Shown here piece after piece: positions 58,509-64,000 of a stretch of DNA of 64,000 bases. Position numbers and translations under genes: made by a program. The stretch spans positions 6,814,501-6,878,500 of the forward strand of contig NZ_JACHNH010000001.1 of NCBI RefSeq assembly GCF_014205335.1, given 5' to 3'. The notes beneath the pieces were generated by a model, which was not told where the DNA came from, did not search any database, and saw nothing but the letters and a program-made list of their open reading frames with translations. Each line of letters opens with the position of its first letter. The first letter of the stretch is position 1. The stretch comes from Amorphoplanes digitatis. GTDB taxonomy: Bacteria > Actinomycetota > Actinomycetes > Mycobacteriales > Micromonosporaceae.

Positions 58509-60908
58509 CTACTGCTTGAGCTTGAAGGTCGGCGGATCGGTACCCGACGGCGGGACCAGGTGGTGCCGCAGCGCGGAGGCCATCATCTCGCTGAAGGCCG
58601 GCGCGGCCACGTCGCCGCCGGTGCCGTCGGGCACGTCGGCGAACACGCCGATCACGAAGCGCGGGTTGTCGGCCGGCGCCATGCCGATGAACGAGCCCGC
58701 GTTGTGCTTGGTGTACTGCCCCTCGACCAGCATCTTTCCGGTTCCGGTCTTGCCGGAGACCCGGTAGCCCGCGACCGCGGCCCGGCCGCCGGTGCCGCCC
58801 TTGGCATCGACGACGGACTCCATCATCGTGCGCAGCTGGCTCGCCACCTCGGGGCTGAGCACCTCACGGGTCACCGGCGGGGGCGCCGGGGTGACCGAGC
58901 CGTCCTTGCCCGAGATGGTGGCCTTGATGAGCCGCGGCTGGATGTAGGTGCCGTTGTTCGCGATCGCCGCGTAGCCGGCCGCCATCTGGATCAGCGTGGC
59001 GTCGACGCTCATGCCGATCGGCACCGAGCCCCACGCCGAGCCACTCCACTCGTCCGGGGTCAGCAACCGGCCGCCAGCCTCGCCCGGCATACCCTCGTTC
59101 GTGGCCTCGCCGAGGCCGAACCGGCGCTGGTACTCGTACAGCTTCTCCTTGCCCAGCTTCTGGGCGATGCGGATGGTGCCGATGTTCGACGAGTAGGCGA
59201 GCACGCCGGGGATGGTCAGCTTGGTGCCGGCCTCGAACCGGTGCGTGTCCGCGAACGGCTTGCCGCCCAGTATCAGCCCCGGGCCCACCGTGACGGTGGA
59301 GTCGGGCGTGATGACGCCCTCCTGGAGGGCGGCGCCGATGGTGAAGGCCTTGTGCGTCGAGCCCGGGTCGGCGATGACGCTGCTCGCGACGTCCTCGCGC
59401 TCGGTCGGCTTGAAGTCGAAGGGCTTCGCCGCGTTGTACGGCGGGTAGCTGGCCTGCGCCAGCACCTCGCCGTTGCGCACGTCGATGACGACCGCGGCGC
59501 CGATGGTGGCGTTCACCCGCTCCATCTGCCGGCTCAGGATGCGCTGCACCTCGAACTGGAGGTCGCGCTCGATGGTCAGCTGGATCGACGAACCGGGCGC
59601 GGCCGGCCGGTACGAGCTGTAGCCGCCCGGGATCTCCTTGGCCAGCATGCCCTTGTTGACGTCGGGGTTGCCGCGCTCGAAGACCCGCTTGCCGTCGGTG
59701 CCGCGCAGCAGGTCGTCGTAGCGGGCCTCGATGCCCTCCAGGCCGAAGTGGTCCTCGCCGGTGAAGCCGATCAGGTTCGCCGCCAGGTCGGCGCCGGGCA
59801 CGTCGCGGCGCTCGTCGCGGTCGGAGCCGATGCCGGGCAGCTTCATGCCGGTGATCCGGTCCGCCACCGCGATGTCGACGCCGCGGGCGAGGTACTCGAA
59901 GCGGGACGCGCCGCCGCCGGGGCGCTTCTTCTTCGCCATCAGCGCGACCAGCCGCGACGACGGGACGCCGAGCAGCGGGGACAGCTTCGCCGCCGTGGTT
60001 GGCGCGTTCGTGACCAGCTCGGGGTCGGCGTAGATGTAGCGGGCCTCGACGCTGTGCGCGAGCACCGCGCCCGAGCTGTCCAGGATGCTGCCGCGCGGCG
60101 CGGGCAGCGTCACGTCGGTGAGCCGGTTCTGCCGCTGCTCCATCAGGCTCTGCGCGGACGCGGGCGTCTCGACGACCTGGAGCACGACCAGCCGTACCCC
60201 GATCGTCGCGAACAGCGCGAGCGCCAGCACGGTGCCGAGCCGCAGCCGCCGGGTGCTGTTGGCCAGCTTGGGCGGCTCGGCCGGCACCGGTGGCGCGGGC
60301 CGCCGCGAGGCGGGCCGGGCGGGCGGCGCGGCCTTCGCGGCGCGCCCGGCGGTGCCGCGCCGCGGCCCGGGCGGCGCGGCGACCTTACGCTCCCGGCCGG
60401 TACGCGCACCCGGCTCGGTACGGGCGGCGGCGCCCCTGCGCGGGTTCGCCGTCGAGCGGGTGCGTGCGGCGCCCGCCGTGGTCCGGCCCGGACGGCGCGG
60501 GGTGTCGTCCCACTCGTCGTCCTCGGCCGGCACCGCGCGGGTCGTACCGCGCGCGGTGCGGCCCTTGGGTTCGCGGGCGTCGCGCTCCTCGCGGCCGCGG
60601 CGCTGCGGTGGCGGCGGCGCCTCCTCCGGCTCGCGGCGGCGGGTCCGGGCGGGCCGGCCGCCGTCGAGGACCTGCAACGCCGGGCGGAACGGGTCGGTGT
60701 CCCGGGCGGCGCGCGGCGACCGGGTGCGCTGGTCGCCCTCGCGCACGGTCCGGCCCCGCGGCGTGTACGCGCGCGCGTCGCCGATGCCGCCGAAGCCGCG
60801 GGTCCGGTCGTCCTCGCGCCCGGAATCGTCGGCCTGCGGCAGGTCACGCGAAGCGCCGCGCCGGGGCTCCCGGCCCCGGCGCGGCGTCTCGTCGGCGCGC
60901 GGCGACAT
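58509..60908 (-). CDS. ftsI: Penicillin-binding protein 3 (FtsI), long cytosolic extension
   Basis: A 799-residue septal transpeptidase. Residues 1 to about 225 are an unusual Arg/Pro/Ala-rich cytosolic extension. One membrane segment (about 232-252, LGTVLALALFATIGVRLVVL) precedes the PBP dimer domain and the transpeptidase. The catalytic Ser-Lys is in DPGSTHKAFTIG, the second motif is YSSNIGTIR, and the third SGKTGTGKML. It partners with FtsW. ATG 60908 follows ftsL by 3 bp. Confidence 0.96.
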   Translation of the reverse strand: MSPRADETPRRGREPRRGASRDLPQADDSGREDDRTRGFGGIGDARAYTPRGRTVREGDQRTRSPRAARDTDPFRPALQVLDGGRPARTRRREPEEAPPPPQRRGREERDAREPKGRTARGTTRAVPAEDDEWDDTPRRPGRTTAGAARTRSTANPRRGAAARTEPGARTGRERKVAAPPGPRRGTAGRAAKAAPPARPASRRPAPPVPAEPPKLANSTRRLRLGTVLALALFATIGVRLVVLQVVETPASAQSLMEQRQNRLTDVTLPAPRGSILDSSGAVLAHSVEARYIYADPELVTNAPTTAAKLSPLLGVPSSRLVALMAKKKRPGGGASRFEYLARGVDIAVADRITGMKLPGIGSDRDERRDVPGADLAANLIGFTGEDHFGLEGIEARYDDLLRGTDGKRVFERGNPDVNKGMLAKEIPGGYSSYRPAAPGSSIQLTIERDLQFEVQRILSRQMERVNATIGAAVVIDVRNGEVLAQASYPPYNAAKPFDFKPTEREDVASSVIADPGSTHKAFTIGAALQEGVITPDSTVTVGPGLILGGKPFADTHRFEAGTKLTIPGVLAYSSNIGTIRIAQKLGKEKLYEYQRRFGLGEATNEGMPGEAGGRLLTPDEWSGSAWGSVPIGMSVDATLIQMAAGYAAIANNGTYIQPRLIKATISGKDGSVTPAPPPVTREVLSPEVASQLRTMMESVVDAKGGTGGRAAVAGYRVSGKTGTGKMLVEGQYTKHNAGSFIGMAPADNPRFVIGVFADVPDGTGGDVAAPAFSEMMASALRHHLVPPSGTDPPTFKLKQ

Positions 60909-60911
60909 GCT

Positions 60912-61502
60912 CTACCGTCCGGTCGCCGAGGTGGCGGGATCCTGCGCCGTGACGGCCACGTCGCCGGTGGCCGGCTTCGGCACGCCGACGATCACGCCGT
61001 CCGGCAGCCGGATGTACGCCGGATTCTCGGCCTTGACCAGCCCCAGCCGGCGGGCGGCCGCGTCAAGGCTGCCCGGGCTGTTGTTGGCGGCGATCTCGTT
61101 CTCCAGCTCCTGCTGCCGGGTGTCCAGCTTCTTCTGCTGCTTCTGCAGCGTGTCGATGCGGAACGAGTTCTCCGCGGTCTTGGTGTTGATCAGCAGGATG
61201 CCGATCACACCGGCCACGACGACCGCGACCACGAGCGCGATGAACGGCGCCCGGGGCGCGTTGATCGGCGCCGGCGGCGCGACCCGCAGCCGGGGCGCCT
61301 CGACGTTGCCGCTCTGCTGCTCGGCCGCCAGCTTCAGCGCGGCGCTGCCCTGTGTGGCGCCGACCGTCGGGTGCTGACGCGCCCCCCGGCCGCCACCGCC
61401 CTTGGTGGTGCCCGTCGTCGCGGCGGCCGGCTTGCGCCGGTCCTTGCCAATCTGCTCCGCGGTCCGGCCCCCCGACCGCGGCGCAGTCCTGCGCTCGCTC
61501 AA
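60912..61502 (-). CDS. ftsL: Cell division protein FtsL-like
   Basis: A 196-residue bitopic protein: a basic Gly/Ala-rich cytosolic N-terminus (about 90 residues), a membrane segment (APFIALVVAVVVAGVIGILL), then a leucine-zipper-like coiled coil (FRIDTLQKQQKKLDTRQQEL). It fits the FtsL/septum-formation-initiator place between rsmH and ftsI. TTG 61502 overlaps the rsmH stop in TTGA, with a strong GGAGGGGGAGGGG ribosome binding site. Confidence 0.9.
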   Translation of the reverse strand: MSERRTAPRSGGRTAEQIGKDRRKPAAATTGTTKGGGGRGARQHPTVGATQGSAALKLAAEQQSGNVEAPRLRVAPPAPINAPRAPFIALVVAVVVAGVIGILLINTKTAENSFRIDTLQKQQKKLDTRQQELENEIAANNSPGSLDAAARRLGLVKAENPAYIRLPDGVIVGVPKPATGDVAVTAQDPATSATGR

Positions 61503-62554
61503 TGCCCCTCCCCCTCCTGGCGTGCCCCCGGGCGTTTCCGCCCTTGTCCCCCGTGCGCAGACATCCGGGGCCGTTCGCGGGCGGCACCCGATGCCTGGTC
61601 GTGCTTGTCGATCCGTTCCACCGCGCGCAGCTTCACCGAGGCCGCCCGCGGGTTCTCCGCCACTTCCTGCTCGCTCGGCGGCTCCGACCCGCGGGTCAGC
61701 AGCCGCACCGAAGGACCCGTGCCGGGCAGTTCGACCGGCAGCTCGATCGGCCCCGTGCTGCGTGCCCTCTCGGCGAAGGCGCGCTTGACGATCCGGTCCT
61801 CCAGCGATTGGTACGACATCACGACAAGCCGCCCCTTCGGGGCCAGCAGGTCCAGCGCGGCCGGCACGGCGGCCTCCACCGCCGCGAGCTCCGCATTTAC
61901 CTCGATGCGTAACGCCTGAAACGTTCTTTTCGCGGGATTCCCACCCGTACGCCGCCCGGCGGCCGGGATGGCGTCCTTGACCAGCTCCGCCAGGTGCGCC
62001 GAGGAGACGATGCGCGCCTTCGCCCGCTCCCGGACAATCGCCGAGACGACCCGGGGCGCGAACTTCTCCTCGCCGTAGACCCGCAGGATGCGGACGAGCT
62101 CGCCCGGCTCGTAGCCGTTGACGACCTCCTCCGCGGTGATGCCCCGCGACTGGTCCATCCGCATGTCCAGCGGCGCGTCCCGCGAGTAGGCGAAGCCCCG
62201 GTCCGGCTCGTCGAGTTGCAGCGAGGAGACGCCGAGATCGAACAGCCCACTGTGGAACGCCGGCCGGCCGAGCCCCGCGAGCACCTCCGGCAGCTCGTCG
62301 TAGACCGCGTGCACGAAGTGCACCCGGTCGCCGAAGCGGGCCAGCCGGTGCCGGGAGTGCGCGAGCGCCTCGGTGTCCCGGTCGAGTCCGATGAGGACCA
62401 CGTCCGGGTGCCGCTCCAGCACGGCCTCGGCGTGCCCGCCCAGGCCCAGCGTGAAGTCGACGTGCACGGCGCCCGGCAGAGCGAGGGCCGGGGCGAGCAG
62501 CTCGAGGCAGCGCTCGAGCAGCACCGGCACGTGCGTGCCGCGAAGCTCCCCCAT
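61499..62554 (-). CDS. rsmH: 16S rRNA (cytosine-1402-N4) methyltransferase
   Basis: A 351-residue SAM-dependent enzyme (MraW). HVDFTLGLGGHAEAVL is motif I (usually DATLGxGGH, here F for A). FDLGVSSLQLDEPDRGFAYS, APLDMRMDQSRGITA and KRTFQALRIEVN are diagnostic. ATG 62554 gives the family start GELRGTHVPVLLERC and has GGGGG six bases upstream; ATG 62566 four codons earlier is possible. The 266-bp gap to mraZ (62555-62820) shows no other gene. Confidence 0.96.
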   Translation of the reverse strand: MGELRGTHVPVLLERCLELLAPALALPGAVHVDFTLGLGGHAEAVLERHPDVVLIGLDRDTEALAHSRHRLARFGDRVHFVHAVYDELPEVLAGLGRPAFHSGLFDLGVSSLQLDEPDRGFAYSRDAPLDMRMDQSRGITAEEVVNGYEPGELVRILRVYGEEKFAPRVVSAIVRERAKARIVSSAHLAELVKDAIPAAGRRTGGNPAKRTFQALRIEVNAELAAVEAAVPAALDLLAPKGRLVVMSYQSLEDRIVKRAFAERARSTGPIELPVELPGTGPSVRLLTRGSEPPSEQEVAENPRAASVKLRAVERIDKHDQASGAARERPRMSAHGGQGRKRPGARQEGEGH

Positions 62555-62820
62555 GACGACCCCCATTGCCCGCTCTTTCCGCGCTCACCCGGCCTTACCC
62601 GATACCGGCCGCCCCTACCGGGGCGTTCGGCGCCTACGTGCCCGGTCGTCCGTCCGTACCGCCAGATCCCCATCCGCTCGTGCCCGTTGCCTTCGGGCGC
62701 GCCCGACCGGACACACGCCTGGCGCCGGGGAAGAGGCGCCAGGAGCGGGAGCGGCTGGAGATCTCGCAGTACGGCCGAGGCGACGTCCGGACCGTGTCGG
62801 CGGCCCACAGGTGCCACGCC

Positions 62821-63252
62821 TCACAGTCCGCCGGGCAGCACCCCCTCCTCGATGTCGGCGAACTCGTCCTCGCTCGCCGAGAGGTACTGCTCCCAGGACT
62901 GCTTGTCCCAGATCTCCACCCGGGTGCTCGCGCCGATCACGACCAACTCGCGGTCGAGCGCCGCATAACCCCGCAGGTGTGCCGGGATGGTGACCCGGCC
63001 CTGCTTGTCGGGGATCTCGTCGTGCGCACTGGCGAAGAACACCCGGCTGTAGGCCCGGGCCGCCTTGTTGGTGACCGGTGCCTCACGCAGCTGGCCCGCG
63101 ATGCGCTGGAACTCAGGCATCGGGAAGACGTAAAGGCAACGCTCCTGCCCCTTGGTGATCACGACACCTCCCGCCAGCTCGTCGCGGAACCTCGCCGGAA
63201 GGATCAACCGTCCCTTGTCGTCGAGGCGCGGGGTGTGCGTGCCGAGAAACAT
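62821..63252 (-). CDS. mraZ: Transcriptional regulator MraZ
   Basis: A 143-residue protein with two AbrB/SpoVT-type domains: FLGTHTPRLDDKGRLILPAR and AHDEIPDKQGRVTIPAHLRG. It represses or tunes the dcw operon by binding direct repeats at its own promoter; four such repeats lie at 63341-63380. It is the first gene of the cluster. Confidence 0.97.
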   Translation of the reverse strand: MFLGTHTPRLDDKGRLILPARFRDELAGGVVITKGQERCLYVFPMPEFQRIAGQLREAPVTNKAARAYSRVFFASAHDEIPDKQGRVTIPAHLRGYAALDRELVVIGASTRVEIWDKQSWEQYLSASEDEFADIEEGVLPGGL

Positions 63253-63340
63253 CGGCCCAACCCCCTGCCCCTGGGCGGTTTCGCGGACCGCCTGTCGTCT
63301 GGGCCGGCAACCCCTTCGGAGTCAGCTCCTCAGGCCCTGC

Positions 63341-63380
63341 CACTGCGCTCCACTCTACTCCACTTCCCTCCACCCGCAAC
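63341..63380 (-). promoter_or_regulatory. MraZ operator: four GTGG direct repeats at 10-bp spacing
   Basis: On the minus strand GTGG begins every 10 bp, four times (plus-strand starts at 63341, 63351, 63361 and 63371: CACTGCGCTC, CACTCTACTC, CACTTCCCTC, CACCCGCAAC). Known MraZ boxes are short G-rich repeats with 10-bp period. It lies about 90 bp upstream of mraZ. The rest of 63253-63673 contains the terminator below and two plus-strand AAGTGG/GAAGTGG motifs, with no gene. Confidence 0.8.
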
Positions 63381-63590
63381 CAGAATGACGCGGCCTGCGA
63401 GTCAGATTCGCAGATGAATGCGCACGTCAGAGCCGGTGGCGGCGAAGTGGAGGGGTTAGGCCTCCTTGCCATGGTCCACTTTCCGACATGCCGCCCACGC
63501 GGGCACGAAAGTCCCCCGAAATCGGGCTTTCGGGAAGGGGCAGCCGCCCTTCGACGCTCGGGTGGGGAGCAAAGTGGAGGCCGCGCACGA

Positions 63591-63627
63591 CAGTGGGGCG
63601 CGACCCGAACCGGGTCGCGCCCCACTG
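63591..63627. terminator. Perfect 16-bp hairpin after the NlpC/P60 gene
   Basis: Bases 63591-63606 pair without mismatch with 63612-63627 across a 5-nt loop GAACC. It lies 46 bp past the stop of the NlpC/P60 gene on the minus strand and separates that gene from the mraZ promoter. No T-run follows on the minus strand. Confidence 0.7.
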
Positions 63628-63673
63628 AACTGTCCTACTGCTTCTTACCGGTGCCGCACTGTTCTTACTAGTG

Positions 63674-64000
63674 TCACGCGGCGACGAGGCGCCGGACGAC
63701 GTAGTTCTTGCTCCAGATCTTGTGCTTGCCCACCCGGGCGCCCGAGTGCGGCGAGTCCCACATGTAGCCGCCGCCCGCGTAGATGCCGGCGTGCGTGCCG
63801 TACGAGCCGGACCGGACCACGATGAGGTCGCCGATCCGCTTGTTGCTCTTGCTGATCTTCTTGCCGTGCTTCTGCTGCGCGTTCGCCTTGTGCGGGAGCT
63901 TCTTGCCCGTCGTCTTGCGGAAGACGTACTGGGTGTAGCCGGAGCAGTCGAAGCGCTTGGGGCCCGCGGCGCCGAACTTGTAGAGCGCGCCCTTGTGCCG
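63674..64000 (-). CDS. NlpC/P60 peptidoglycan hydrolase, C-terminal part (cut by window edge)
   Basis: The last 108 residues of a secreted or wall-associated DL-endopeptidase. The catalytic cysteine is in KRFDCSGYTQYVF, the histidine in GSYGTHAGIYAGGGYMWD, and LPHKANAQQ and RIGDLIVVRSG fit the family. It would cut stem peptides of peptidoglycan. The sequence is notably Lys-rich. The N-terminus with any signal peptide lies beyond the window. Confidence 0.93.
   Translation of the reverse strand, partial: RHKGALYKFGAAGPKRFDCSGYTQYVFRKTTGKKLPHKANAQQKHGKKISKSNKRIGDLIVVRSGSYGTHAGIYAGGGYMWDSPHSGARVGKHKIWSKNYVVRRLVAA

Noticed and set aside
57036..61919. 1627-codon open frame on the plus strand across murE, ftsI, ftsL and rsmH
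   Set aside because: It lies wholly antisense to four well-recognised genes. Long antisense open frames are expected at this GC content, and its translation is low complexity with no domain.
1..64000. tRNA, rRNA, riboswitch or secondary-metabolite synthase genes
   Set aside because: None was found on reading both strands. No cloverleaf, rRNA motif, T-box, PKS or NRPS domain was evident.

Overview
This window comes from the chromosome of a very GC-rich actinobacterium. The family is most likely Micromonosporaceae, with an Actinoplanes-like flavour. That is inferred from the codon bias, GTG and TTG starts, the DivIVA/SepF/YggT/YggS set beside ftsZ, a PriA-type HisA with no trpF in sight, and a MurE with the meso-diaminopimelate motif DNPR. 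No rRNA, tRNA, CRISPR array, prophage or insertion sequence was seen.

Region 1 (1-3.4 kb, minus strand) is the end of a his-trp supercluster, transcribed hisI, trpE, a trp-associated membrane protein, with trpC starting beyond. Region 2 (3.4-23.7 kb) is an accessory block. It holds a proline-rich disordered protein, an ABC exporter operon with a TetR regulator, a kinase-like gene, an iron-box-controlled divergent pair (a DUF2470 protein and a ribosomal protein S4 variant), an asymmetric heterodimeric ABC exporter, two MocR-type regulators each paired with a membrane transporter, a methyltransferase, a secreted subtilisin, a long-chain acyl-CoA synthetase, and a small winged-helix-like gene flanked by two tandem-repeat arrays. 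Region 3 (23.7-32.1 kb, mostly minus) has hisF, a divergent LysR/EamA pair, and then the compact operon hisD-hisC-hisB-small membrane ORF-hisH-membrane ORF-hisA-ridA. In this cluster the his genes flow toward trpE, but hisF and hisI are separated by the 20-kb accessory block.

Region 4 (32.3-45.2 kb) has a LON-domain protein, dnaE, a ParA/MinD-like ATPase, rluD-lspA-dksA, a K+/H+ antiporter with a DUF167 protein, and a membrane-anchored protein with a zinc-type motif. Region 5 (45.3-63.3 kb, all minus) is the division and cell wall (dcw) cluster, transcribed mraZ, rsmH, ftsL, ftsI, murE, murF, mraY, ftsW, murG, murC, ftsQ, ftsZ, yggS, sepF, yggT, divIVA. A four-unit MraZ operator lies upstream. 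murD is not between mraY and ftsW, and pgeF/ylmD is not between ftsZ and yggS. A truncated NlpC/P60 peptidoglycan hydrolase ends the window.

The most unusual signal is a short repeat that starts with ATGAGC, encodes a peptide of about 26 residues, and ends in an ATGA overlap with the next start codon. Two tandem 77-bp copies sit between the two genes of an ABC exporter, and a diverged copy sits directly before sepF. In all three places stop/start coupling through the element is kept. Other items worth attention are a probable CTG start for lspA in a CTGA overlap, the iron-box-controlled S4 variant, the missing murD, and the two repeat arrays.
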